A stretch of DNA of 64,000 nucleotides, from NCBI GenBank assembly GCA_009733575.1, contig ML769445.1, positions 186,001 through 250,000 of the forward strand, written 5' to 3'. The DNA comes from Gymnopus androsaceus JB14. Taxonomy: Eukaryota > Basidiomycota > Agaricomycetes > Agaricales > Omphalotaceae. Positions within the stretch are counted from its first letter, which is position 1. Each line of letters starts with the position of its first letter. The notes below the pieces were generated by a model. It did no database searches and was not told the origin of the DNA. It was given only the letters and a program-made list of their open reading frames with translations. This document shows positions 23,862 through 35,087 of the stretch, in pieces. The translations under genes and the position numbers were made by a program.

Positions 23862-26669
23862 ATGTCGTTCCTCTCTCATTCACGCGGTTCCATTGACCTC
23901 AACTTTGCCAGCGCCTTGGGGAGCCTCGTCTTCATCGTTCTTTCAGCAAGCCTTTGGACTGCGTTTTACTATCGCAGAAAGAGACATGCTGGCTCATCGT
24001 TGAGTCAACTTCCAGGGCCAAAAATGAAATCATGGATGAAAGGTGAACGTCTTCACACTGCTCCGAGCATAAATCTCAGGCCATAGTAGGTAACCACATG
24101 CAGATTTTCAACTTGAAGCATGGGTGGGCGTTTCACAAAATGTTGGCAGAACAATGTAGGTTTCTTCTCTACATCCGATTTGAAGATGCGGCGATTAAAG
24201 CTTTTATAGACGGGTCTGCTGTCCTTGTCAAGGGACTCCTAGGGGTAAGCAGGCACGGTCTTGGAGCAAGTTACTACATTTACTACATCTTTCCTGACAG
24301 AGAAAGCAATTGTACACATTCGATTCAAAACTCATTTATCATATTTTGGTAAAGGTAAAATTTATGTTATTTAACTGCATGCCGATGTTAAATCGTGTTA
24401 GGACGGGTCCTCGTTTGAGCCCCTTCAAATCGAGTGCGTATTTCCGTATCAGCTTCGTGACAACTAGCGAATTCGACTATCAGATCCTTGCTTGTGTTTT
24501 TCGGAAAGGGAATGACGGGTACAGTCGGTGACCACCATCGAAAGCAGCGCAAGATGCTGAACCCAGTCTTTTCAATTGCCCATATGCGATCAATGTGTGA
24601 GTTGACAAAATGCCCAGTCAAAACAATTCTTTATACATCTTTCTGTAATAGTGCCAATCTTTTACGACGTAGTCGACCAGGTATGATGGCACAATATTCC
24701 ATAGAAGTTGGAACTCTTGCGCTAAAATAAGTATCTTTGCATGATAGTTGAAAATTGCACTGGCTTATCGAGTTCAAGACGGACCTCAAGAAGTTAGATG
24801 ATTCACAGTTATTATGAGTTATCATCCATTCACTCATCATATTGCAGATAAATCTTCTCGGTTGGATGGCTCGCACAGCTCTTGAGCTCATCGGTCAATC
24901 GGGTTTCGGCTATTCGTTCGACGACATGGTAGAAGATACGCCGAAGCACAAATACAGTATAGTCATGAAGGAATTTTTGTATACATTTTTGAACTTTCTT
25001 CATCATTTCAAACTAAACTCTTACTGTTGCTATACAGACCAACGTTAGCTCACTTGGGGTTTGGAAGGATCTACATACTTCCATTAGCCGTCAAGCTCTT
25101 ATCCGCAAAGGTTCGCACTTTCATCATGAACATCACACCCTGGAAAGCTCTTCATGATGCTCGGGACATGATCAACTATATGCATGACCTGTCTGTCGCA
25201 ATTTACGAAGAAAAGAAGCGCGCGCTCGAAGAGGGAGATGAGGCCATGGCGAGACAAATTGGACAGGGTAAAGATCTTATAAGCATCATGAGCACGTATA
25301 TTTCCTACTACTAGAGTCCATTTTGTGTTCTAAAATAACTGTTTAGTGAGAGAGAATATGAAAGCTGACGATGAAGACAAGCTCGACGAAGAGGAAATCA
25401 TTGCACAAGTTCGTATCTTTAACATATACTCGAGTAATCGTTCTCAACTCGAAATCTCATGTCAGATGTCGTAGGTCTTCATTTACCACATGCTAGTCTC
25501 GAACACTGCATGAATTACACTCTTCAAGGACCTTTATATTTGCTGCAATGGACACCACCTCTGTGAGTGTGGATCCAGTGCTGACCCGTCGTGCTAGCTC
25601 TGATATAATAATACTCACCTGTCAAGAGCGCCATGTCTCGTATCCTCCAACTATTAGCTCTCCATCCGGATATCCAGGACAAGCTGCGACAAGAGATCTC
25701 CAACGCGCGAAAAGAACATCACGGTAGAGACTTGAGCTACGACGTATTGGTCGCGCTTCCGTCTCTAGACGCTGTGTGCAGAGAGACCTTGCGACTGTGC
25801 GTATATATCTTTATTAAATGGCGAATTCACTGACTTCATGAGCAAGGTATCCACCGTTGTCCACCATGCTCCGAAGGTGTGCTTTTATGTTCTATGAACT
25901 TGCTGGATAATCGGTGCTTACCATAAACAGGTCCACCGAAGACGTTGTAGTACCACTCTCACATCCCGTTCGCGGCAAGGATGGGACTGAAATCACGGAA
26001 ATCTTCCTTCCCAGGTCCACTCCAGTCTTGATATCGGTAATTCTTCTCCGAGTATTTAGGTTTTGTGCTCTAAAATGCAAATTTCTCTAGATCCTAAACG
26101 CAAATAGATCTTCAGAGCTATGGGGACCAGGTAAAACTCATCTATTCTTTGCTATGACGTCACTCAGCCATATGCGATCCGTTTTCAGACGCACTGGAAT
26201 GGAAACCTGAACGCTGGCTTTTACCACTGCCTGATTCTATTACAGATTCCAAAACTCCTGGCGTTTATTCTCACCTGTAAGCAAAATCCGTCTTATTCTC
26301 AAACGTTCAAGAAGTTTAGTGTCCATCTAGTATGACTTTCAGTGGCGGAAGTCGCTCTTGCATGTAAGAACCTGTCCAAACTCCTTCTTGTCTAAATAAT
26401 CTTGATTACTATTTCTGTATCTACAGTGGGTTCAAGTTCTCGCAACTAGAAATGAGTGGGTATCGCTTTCTCTTTTTCTCAAAAACTTACGCTCAATGAT
26501 CCTGGCTGAAGAGGCCGTCATCTCCATGCTGGTGGAAAGCTTCGAGTTTTCGCTTCCACCCAACAAGAGCATTGTTTGGCAAATGGCTTCAGTTGCTAGT
26601 CCCGTTGTTGTTGAAGGCAATGGGCATCCCGAGTTGCCGTTGATTGTCGAGTCGGTGAAACGCGTCTGA
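23862..26669 (+). CDS. Cytochrome P450 monooxygenase, copy B (open)
   Basis: This is the tandem paralogue of copy A, with the same intron layout and near-identical exons. The N-terminal anchor SLVFIVLSASLWTAFYY and hinge SQLPGPKMKSW are followed by GNHMQIFNLKHGWAFHKMLA, KDGSSFEPLQ, DHHRKQRKMLNPVFSIAHMR, VPIFYDVVDQ, an exon reading AYRVQDGPQE where copy A has a stop, GWMARTALELIGQSGFGYSF, TPWKALHDARDMINYMHDLS, the O2-binding FIFAAMDTTS, ETLRLYPPLSTMLRR (ExxR), WKPERWLLPLPDS and a heme loop FSGGSRSC-GFKFSQLEM. The stop is at 26667-26669. ER-membrane oxidation of a small lipophilic substrate is expected; the substrate cannot be guessed. Upstream sequence differs completely from copy A, so its regulation may differ. 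CYP family naming needs a database comparison. Confidence 0.88.
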
Positions 26670-26833
26670 TTCTTTTTATTACCTGAAATTTTTCTACCTT
26701 TGTAATGTTACTACAAAACAACTGCAAAACGCAAGCAAAATATTCGAGTCGAGGTCAAAGCTGTACATATTTATATTTAAGTGATGCGTGAGACTTCGGA
26801 CTCGGAAGCACACGCCGTACCGACCGGTCCGGA

Positions 26834-26846
26834 TTCTGGAAACTTC
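26834..26846 (+). promoter_or_regulatory. Heat-shock element of the Hsp60 gene
   Basis: The sequence TTCtgGAAacTTC is a perfect three-unit inverted nTTCnnGAAn array, the binding site of the trimeric heat-shock factor Hsf1. It lies 76 bp upstream of the Hsp60 ATG, where such elements are usually found. Confidence 0.85.
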
Positions 26847-26921
26847 CGTCAGCTTTTTTTTTCAAGCGCGCGTTATTTCTTGCTTTCATTCCTCATCTTC
26901 TTCGTTCACATCTCAAAAAAA

Positions 26922-28870
26922 ATGCATCACCTGTCGACCACTTCTTCTAGGTCTCTCCGCCGCGCAGCTGCTAAAGCCGCAAAGCCCTCGTTAACTCGTG
27001 GCGCTCACAAGGAGATCAAGTTTTCGAACGAGGGCAGAGCCAGCATTTTGAAGGGTGTCGACGTCCTCGCCAACGCGGTCAGTGTTACACTAGGCCCCAA
27101 AGGTATTATCCTTCTCTTAAAAAGTTTTGCGAATGCTCAATATGATTTCCAGGTCGTAATGTCATCATTGAGCAGTCGTTTGGTGGCCCAAAAATTACCA
27201 AGGGTGCGTAGAAAATGTTTGTGCATTGAGATACTACTGACGCGACAACTTTGCAGACGGTGTCACTGTAGCAAAGTCCATTACACTACAAGACAAGTTT
27301 GAAAATCTTGGTGCACGGTAAGTATTTTGACACGTAAGGTCTGAACTATGACTAACTTGTGTTCAGTCTTGTCCAAGACGTGGCTCAAAAGACCAATGAA
27401 ATAGCTGGTGACGGCACAACTACTGCTACTGTCCTTGCACGCGCCATTTATTCCGAAGGTGTCAAAAATGTTGCAGCAGGATGCAATCCCATGGACCTTC
27501 GTCGCGGTTCTCAGGCTGCTGTCGAACGTGTCGTTGAATTCCTAGCTTCGCAGACCAAAACGATCACAACCACTGCCGAGATTGCCCAGGTCGCAACCAT
27601 TTCAGCAAACGGTGATACTCACGTCGGTAACCTCATTGCCCAGGCCATGGAAAAGGTCGGGAAGGAAGGTGTGATCACCGTGAAGGAGGGAAAAACCATT
27701 GAAGACGAGATTGAAGTAACGGAAGGCATGCGCTTCGACCGTGGATTTATTTCACCCTACTTCATCACCGATGTGAAGGGGCAAAAGGTCGAATTCGAGA
27801 AACCTCTTATTCTTCTTTCTGAGAAGAAGATTTCGGCCCTACAGGATATTCTTCCTGCTCTCGAGCTTGCAGCTCAATCGCGTCGTCCTCTGCTCATCAT
27901 TGCCGAGGATATCGACGGTGAGGCTCTTGCTGCCTGTATCGTTAACAAGCTTCGTGGACAGCTTGCTGTTGCTGCTGTCAAAGCACCTGGCTTTGGTGAC
28001 AACCGCAAGTCCATTCTTGGTGATCTTGCCATCCTCACTGGCGGTACCGTCTTCACCGACGAAATTGACATCAAACTCGACAAAGCCACCCCAGACATGT
28101 TCGGTACCACTGGAAGCGTCACCGTCACCAAGGAGGATACCATCTTCCTCAACGGTGAGGGTTCCAAGGATGCTATCCAGGCTCGCTGCGAACAGCTCCG
28201 TGCCCTCGTCGCCGATCCTACTACCTCTGACTACGACCGTACCCGTCTCCAAGAGCGACTTGCCAAGCTCTCTGGTGGTGTCGCTGTCATCAAGGTCGGT
28301 GGCTCCAGTGAAGTCGAAGTCGGTGAAAAGAAGGACCGCTACGACGATGCTCTGAATGCCACTCGTGCTGCCGTCGAGGAAGGTATTCTTCCTGGAGGTG
28401 GTGTCGCTCTTCTCAAAGCATCCCTCATGCTTAGCACCACCTCTCCTTCTCCTTCTTCCTCCGCCTCACCCGTCTCTCCGAACGCCATCCCCATCCCTAC
28501 CGCCAACTTTGACCAAGACCTTGGTGTTTCCATTATCCGCCGCGCCATCTCTGGTCCTTCCCGTGCCATCCTCAACAACGCTGGCGAGGAGTCTAGTGTT
28601 ATCGTTGGCACTCTGCTCTCGACCTACGGTGCGCCTGACAAGTTTGCCTGGGGTTACGACGCCAGCAAGGGTGAATACGTTGACATGATTAAGGCTGGTA
28701 TCGTTGACCCGCTAAAGGTCGTTCGAACTGCGCTAGTTGACGCAGCTGGTGTTGCGAGCTTGTTGACGACAAGCGAGTGCTGTGTAGTTGATGCCCCAGA
28801 AGAGAAAGCCGCTAACCCTATGGCAGGCATGGGAGGAATGGGAGGCATGGGCGGCATGGGTGGATTCTAA
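26922..28870 (+). CDS. HSP60: Mitochondrial chaperonin Hsp60 (GroEL family)
   Basis: This is the large-ring chaperonin that folds imported proteins in the mitochondrial matrix with Hsp10. The N-terminus is an Arg/Ser-rich presequence ([19 protein letters not shown]). Three introns split the start; spliced exons read [20 protein letters not shown] and [20 protein letters not shown]. One long exon (27364-28870) then carries the ATPase motif [67 protein letters not shown] and the C-terminal GGM repeats ([14 protein letters not shown]). Length is normal except for a Ser/Pro-rich insert between LLKASLMLS and NFDQDLG. Heat-shock control is indicated by the element at 26834. The gene looks fully intact. 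Confidence 0.96.
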
Positions 28871-29439
28871 GCTCACTTTGATGCTTGTTTCTGCTCTATG
28901 CTCCTTGAATTATTGTCGGTTATCGTTCTCGCAATGGGGCGGATAGAGGATGTCGCGCCCATTGTGTTTAGAAAAAAGATATGATGCTCTCACTTTTTAA
29001 CACCTTTGGGATATTTCGTGCGATGTTTTCCGCTACTACGCTATTCAATGTATTACGATCTACACCACTTACATGTATTTCTTCTGCTAATAGATGCAAC
29101 CCCACTCATGGCATAATTTTTATTTCCTGCTCGTTCAAGACGTGTCGTCTTTCATGACCTGCCTGACGAACACTAATCTTCCTTTCCAATCACGCTTGGG
29201 CCGTGCCGTACGAACAAGATACTGGGGAAGAAACAACCTTAGACGACTTCTAAAGGAGTACGGGGTTGCTCTAGCCGTTATGTATAGCTACTCCAGCGCT
29301 ATGAAAACTGTCTTTGATGACCATTGATGATCGAGCAGATTCCTATACTCTTGAGATAGTTCCAGTAAAGTCTTGGATAGCTTTCCGGTACGGATTGTAA
29401 TATTAAAGTGATAAATAATATGTAGGCGATAATAAATAT
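28871..29439. other. Convergent intergenic region
   Basis: 3' ends of Hsp60 and the phosphatase gene meet here. The ORF at 29094-29327 has no recognisable motif and is probably chance. Confidence 0.5.
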
Positions 29440-31016
29440 TTAAAGTACTTCTACCTGGCTTCTGCTATGACCAGCCCACGAATCACCAACAACCTCCCTC
29501 TGTTCATCCACAATAACCTCTTGGAAGTCAGCATACAACGCACTGACGACCTCACGCTCGTGCCATCTCTGGTTGGCTCCGGTGTGCTCAAGATCAACAA
29601 TAGGTGTGAATGTGTAGTTTATTGAAAGGGCAGAGAGCACTCCTCCGTACGCATGAGAAATGCCTGTATCGATGATGATGATCTTTCCGTTACAGCGCGA
29701 AACGATGTTCTACATTCCGAAGTTTATTAGTCCTCGAGGGCAGTGGAACAGTATGAAGGACCTACATGAAAATCTGGTGTATGACCCATAATCATTCTCC
29801 GCGTTCCAGTCTTTTTCAAAACCTCGTCGACATCCGCACAGGCTTTTTCATCGGGTTCAAGGGCCCAACCACGATACCATAACGGACCATTGGCATCGTA
29901 TAGCTCCTGCTCTTCTTTAGTGGTGCTTGAAGGCAGACCAGGATACGGATACGGGGGATGTGGAGGTGGCTGTTCTCTTCTCTGCAGCTTCCTCAACAGC
30001 GACGTGCTCAGCTCATTAATTTTGCTCGGAAAAGGCGCCAAGTCTCTGTAAGTAGGAGACAGACCGCCGTGAACGAATGACAAGGCGGCATGCGACAGTG
30101 GACCATTCTCGAGATCCAGCTCATGAACGTGCGAAGGTTCCTGCTGCTCCTCACCATCGAAATCCGGTTCAAGGTGAACATGAGAGCGAACCGGAGGGTA
30201 AGGAGTGTTGGGTGGTCCCAAGTAAGGATGTAACGGTAATCGACTTGCGGTCGTATAGTTATTTGCCCAAGAACGACCAATGCGGCCGGTAGAGAGCATG
30301 CGCTGCCTAGCTTCAATCGTACCAAAAGTTTTCAGCTCGGAGGGGTAGACGTATCTCCAGTCCCCGATCGCTATAAGCCAATGTGCTCAGCATTTGCAAT
30401 CACTTTGAAGGCGCGAACTCACCATTCATCCTGCGAATAAGTTAGTCGATAATGAATTCCAATTTTTGAAGGCTTGAACTGACCATTCATGGTTACCCAG
30501 ATGAGAAAGAACGATACCTCCAGTTGCAAGCGCTTGCTCTCTTAATTGGTCCATCCAGGTGAAGAGCTTTATCGTGTCGTCTCCCCGGTCGATTATGTCC
30601 CCAGTCTGACAAAAGAAATCGACGTTCCCAGACCAATTTCCAGACTCATCGACCACACCGGAAAAGTGCAAAACTCGTAGGCCATTGGGGTAATCTCCGT
30701 GAAGGTCTCCTACCGCCACGATGCGCCGAGTGAAAGGACGGAGAGCACTGGGATCCTCTAATGAATGGTGCTCTTGTGAATGTTCCACTTGCGAGGAAGT
30801 CTGCTGAGTGAGGATATCCTGAGCAAGGCCATGTAAAAGCGACATATGTTCTTGAAGATGCTCAGTATAAGCATTATGAAGGAGCGACTGAAGCTGGAGG
30901 TGCAGGCCATGAAGGTGCATATAATACAGCGCGCAGAAGAAAGGCACTATTACTATTATGATCCAAGCCCGGGATCTTGCAGCGCGTGGGGGGGCCTGTG
31001 TCTGTGGAGGGGCCAT
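29440..31016 (-). CDS. Membrane-anchored PPP-type metallophosphatase (Shewanella-like phosphatase group)
   Basis: After a short N-terminus comes one hydrophobic segment (WIIIVIVPFFCALYYMHL), so the protein is probably a type II membrane protein. All metal-ligand motifs of calcineurin-like phosphatases are present in order: GDLHGD, GDIIDRGDD, LGNHEWMN, then FVHGG, and GHTPDFH near the C-terminus. The layout and the long low-complexity insert between GNHE and the later His motifs resemble Shewanella-like PPP phosphatases of fungi and plants. Restoring NHEWMNAIGDWRYVYP needs an 8-nt micro-exon (30423-30430) between two introns. The C-terminal exon reads NIVSRCNGKIIIIDTGIS with stop at 29440. It probably dephosphorylates a phosphoprotein in the secretory system; the substrate is unknown. 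Confidence 0.86.
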
Positions 31017-31293
31017 GAAGGTAGCTTAGAAGGAAACCTGGAGAAGGAGATAGCGCTCGTGTTTTTCCCGCGCCCCGACGTTTCAATGTAGATCCATTGA
31101 GAAACTCTACAACTATGGCAGTGCCATTTCAAGGTTGAACTGCCCTCTGGTGCATCGATGCCATGTACATCTCCATATTTTAAATACAAATATAAACAAT
31201 ACAAGACCTACAATTGTTGTACAAGAATAACACTACACTAGATGCCCTTTATATGCATACTTTTACAGCACCAGTTCTACCAATATCTATAGT

Positions 31294-34136
31294 TCAAGCA
31301 TATGTCCTTCGTTTTACGCATTGTATCACGTCCTTGACGGCGCGTAGCCATCTTACTGCCATTTCAATCTCTTCTAGCACACCATTATGATGAGCATCAA
31401 TCTTTCGGAGCAATAACCGTCTTATTGCTTTCATCTCTTCGTCGTCACTGTCTGCGAGTATATCGTTGAACGAAGTCACGTTTCCAGTTGATCCTCTCGA
31501 TGCAATAGTCGAGACAGAAGCTATCGAAGCTAGACTAGACTTTGCAGATAAGGAATTGCTGCGAATGAATAAATCATCCTCGACATTGTGCAGATTTGAA
31601 ATCATCGTCTTCCTTGCCTATGACAAATTATCAGGAAATTGCTCAACGAAATGTTCAAATCGCACCTTGATGCGCGCTTCAGTAAGCGGTCCACTCTTGA
31701 AATTGAACGACAAGCAGAGTCCAGGAGTTGTTTAGTCTATATTCATAGATATCAGCGAATTGTCCGAGGGGAGCAAAAATACTACTTACAGACACGAGGC
31801 ACTCTCGTAAACTGTCCATGTCTCGTCCTGCAGTTTCAAGAGGAACACTAGAGGCCTGCAAAGCGGTATTGAGGAAGAGGCGCATCGTGATTTTGGTGTC
31901 AGTCTGCTCTTCTGCATTGACAGTTTGCATCTGAACATCCTTTTTGGAAGATTCCGGGGAAGGTAGGGTTTTTGAAAGCGTATTGGCCGAGGATTTGCGT
32001 TTTATCCACGCGACGAATCTCGAAGTAGTGGAAGTGGACGACTTTTTCTCCGCATCTAGAGGAGAAAGTTTCCCATCTGAAAATTCCGAATCAATAGTTT
32101 TCGGTATTGACAGAGTAGATTTTCTTTTCGCCCCAAAACCGGAAGTGCCATTGCTGACACAAGTGAGTTCAGAGTCCTCAGATACCCGTGTTCCTTTCCA
32201 CAGCTGAAGACCAAGTTCCTGCATCTTCACGTCCACCGAATGTGTTGTAGAATCCAGTAGAATTGTACTGCTCTGGACATCGCTCTCTAGATCCTTCAAT
32301 ACGTCTGACACCTGTTTTGCACGAGCGGTGAAGTGATCAATAATTGATTTGTGGAGCTCATCGATCTCAATTACGAGCGATTCTAGATGTGTGAGGTGTC
32401 GTATATCAGCGTCATGGTGGATGGAAGGAGAGGAGATGCGCAAGTTGTCGATGAGGTGACTGGCTGCGCCGACGAGGTCAAAGTCAGAGACAGGGAGTGA
32501 GGAAAGATGTCGTCGTCCAAATGTATCATCTGGCTCCAAAAACGACTCTAAAGAAGACGCGACGGGACGGAGTGTGTTGGTCGAGAGGGAAGAGCCAGGT
32601 CGAGCGAGTTCTGCATCTTTTCCAAAGGCGATTCGAAATTCAGGTTTGGCAACATCCCAAGCGGTAAGACTGCAAACCAAATACATCAGAATCTATAGGA
32701 TGGCAAGCAAAGGATATACATACCCTTTAGCATTGCAAAGATCGCGGACAGAGTGTGAGAGATCACATTTAAGCAAGACCTCTAGAACCTCGATGGAATG
32801 ACCATGCCGAGCAGCTATATGAATACAGGTATTGCCCTTCTTGTCTCTAGCAGACAGTGGAGCTCGCAGGTCCCGAACGAGATGGTAGATATATCGATAC
32901 AATGCCTCAGATGGACATTTTGTATGATCAGATGAAGCGAAGCAATGAAGGGCCGTGTAATGTTCGAGGTCGGTGAACAACGCTACGTCGGCACCTGCAC
33001 AGTAGAGAGTATCCAATGTTCGAACGGACGGTTCGGACGTGGATGCGCAATGATGTATAGGACTCCATCCCTTCGCGTCTCTGTTATTTACAAGCGGAGG
33101 AGAAACAGATAAAAGGGCAGCAAAGAGTGTAGTGCACAGAGCTTGGTCATTGGAATGAATTTGTTGAAGGATAGTGTCAGTCGCCTTGTTGAGCGAGCTG
33201 GATGTGAATGCCGACAATGGAAGAATTTCGGGAGTTTGGACGATTGGAATGGAAAAGACGTATTTTTGGAGAAGGTTCTCGGACTCCACCAACACGCCAC
33301 TTCTGTTCGTGAGCTAAATCCTGATTCAGTTTCGAAACTCCGAAGAGAACTTTTTTCCCCATACCTTCCACTCTTGCACGCGGTGTTGACGGAGCATAGC
33401 TTCACATAGGTATAACACCTGTGGATGGGGTAGGGCGTACTGTATCGCGGTTCGATCGTTCAAAGCGCGTAAATCTGGTCTAGCACCGTGCATAAGCTGA
33501 TAGAAGAGTCACATTCAGATTAAACGTGGTTGTTTCTACTACTAAGAAAGTGCTCACCAATGACTTCACGATGACAAGATGGCCATCGCGAGCTGCATCT
33601 ACACACATAAGTTAGAATGAGAAAGTATCATCACGGCGAGTTTGAAACTTACACATCAATGGTGTTGAGCCATGCATATCAGTTCCATCCACAGCAACAG
33701 AGTATGAACTGCTCTGGAGAAGAACACTAACGGCTTCAGGCATATTCAACCAAGCAGCCATCCCAAGAGGTGTCGCGTCATTGAAAGCACGATTGGGCGC
33801 GTTCAAGGAGAATAGAGAGATCTCAGGTCGTCTGAGTATTATCTCAATTAGCTTCAGTCGAGAGGGCGTCATGAATGATTCGTCATGAGATACAGATATG
33901 TCGCTCCACCTACAAGGCAATATTTCAATGAATTTGGAAAGCTGAAGAATAATAATAAACGCGTACTGCGTCCCAGATATCGCGCATAACAATGCAGATC
34001 TCCCAGACGCGTCGAGCGCGTTCACATTCGCGCCGGCGTCGATTGCGTCTTGAGCTCCTTCGTCATCTCCCGCTAAAGCGAAGTGCTGCAATCCAGAATT
34101 TTCCAAAGAGAGAGTCGCCGAATATGAAGAGGCCAT
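31294..34136 (-). CDS. Ankyrin-repeat protein with coiled-coil C-terminal region
   Basis: The start chosen is MASSYSATLS (ATG at 34134-34136); an upstream in-frame start at 34184 would add 16 residues. N-terminal ankyrin repeats: GLQHFALAGDDEGAQDAIDA and ANVNALDASGRSALLCAISG, then ATPLGMAAWLNMPEAVSVLL. A second group reads RDAKGWSPIHHCAST, HYTALHCFASSD and KKGNTCIHIAARHGHSIEVL. After AWDVAKPEFRIAFG, a Ser-rich region and a helical stretch (LESLVIEIDELHKSIIDHFT, KQVSDVLKDLESDVQ) look like coiled coil. The C-terminus ends VRWLRAVKDVIQCVKRRTYA. About eight introns were needed. No enzymatic domain is visible, so it is probably a scaffold. A link to TORC2 subunit Avo2-like ankyrin proteins is possible but not shown. 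Confidence 0.78.
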
Positions 34137-35087
34137 AAGTAGAGACAGTCGTTTTCTGGACTCGGAAACGATAGAACAGCACAAGAAAGGATTGTGGGAT
34201 AGAGAGGAAAGAAAATAGAAGAAGAAGGATTGTGAACGAGGTGGAAACTGGACGGAAAACCAGCTAAAAGTTAGCGAGGGAAAGAGACAGTGAGTTCGGC
34301 CATATATAACGGGAAATGTGGCATTACGGGAGACACATAAATGACCTGCAACGAGGCGTTTTCATCAGAAGTGTCCAGAACCCACAGTAAGTTTTGTATG
34401 TCGAGCGTTGGGCAGATGTTGACTATGTAGCAAGTAGCCGCCCACATTCTGATGAGATTCAAGTAAGCTTAAATAGGCTGTAATTGGCAAGAACTTGGCA
34501 GCCTCAATTTTCAAAGAGCGCAACTCATAAGCGGCTCGGGCCTCGAGGCGCTTTCAACATACCTGTACGCCGTCAATTAAGAGCGGGACGCTTGAGTGAA
34601 GGTCATGAGAATACTATGGATCCCCAACAAAACACGAAGTGCGTACACCACCGACTGCGAGCCTACAAACCCTCTCGAATGATAGGAGGTCTAACTTCCA
34701 TGTTGAACGTTGAATTATGACGAGTGCAGCGTCGGGCAACGAAAGAAAAAATGTCAAGATGCTTAAATAAATTGTCATCAATCTGGATCTGACAGTCAGT
34801 GGATCAGTGGAGCATAGAAGAGCACAGAGGAGGTCATCCTTAGAAATCTATCGTTCAAACGTCAAGTAGAAGAGAGAGGAGTAGAGCGGTTATGGTTATG
34901 GTAGAGTTACAGTGGTGCAAGAATAATTATACAGCGTGTTATGTTTGAACCAGAATATGGATATAGAGTATGTAATGCGACGGCGACACGTTAGATAGAA
35001 TGTGCGCTTCGAAAAGTCCATGTTAAGAAACTTTGAAAATTCTATTCCTTCATATGCCAGTTTGAGGACTGCTGATGTATGTAATGT
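34137..35087. other. Intergenic region
   Basis: No gene was recognised in about 950 bp. Small ORFs on both strands have no motif. The right half (34840-35040) is AT-rich 3' sequence of the export-receptor gene. Confidence 0.5.

Noticed and set aside
12747..26669. Secondary-metabolite cluster (monooxygenase, SET protein, two P450s)
   Set aside because: No core synthase (PKS, NRPS, terpene cyclase) is present, and housekeeping genes such as Hsp60 interrupt the row.
27839..28688. Long open frames on the other strand and frames of the Hsp60 gene
   Set aside because: They are shadows of a GC-biased, highly expressed coding exon; none has a family match or its own splice structure.
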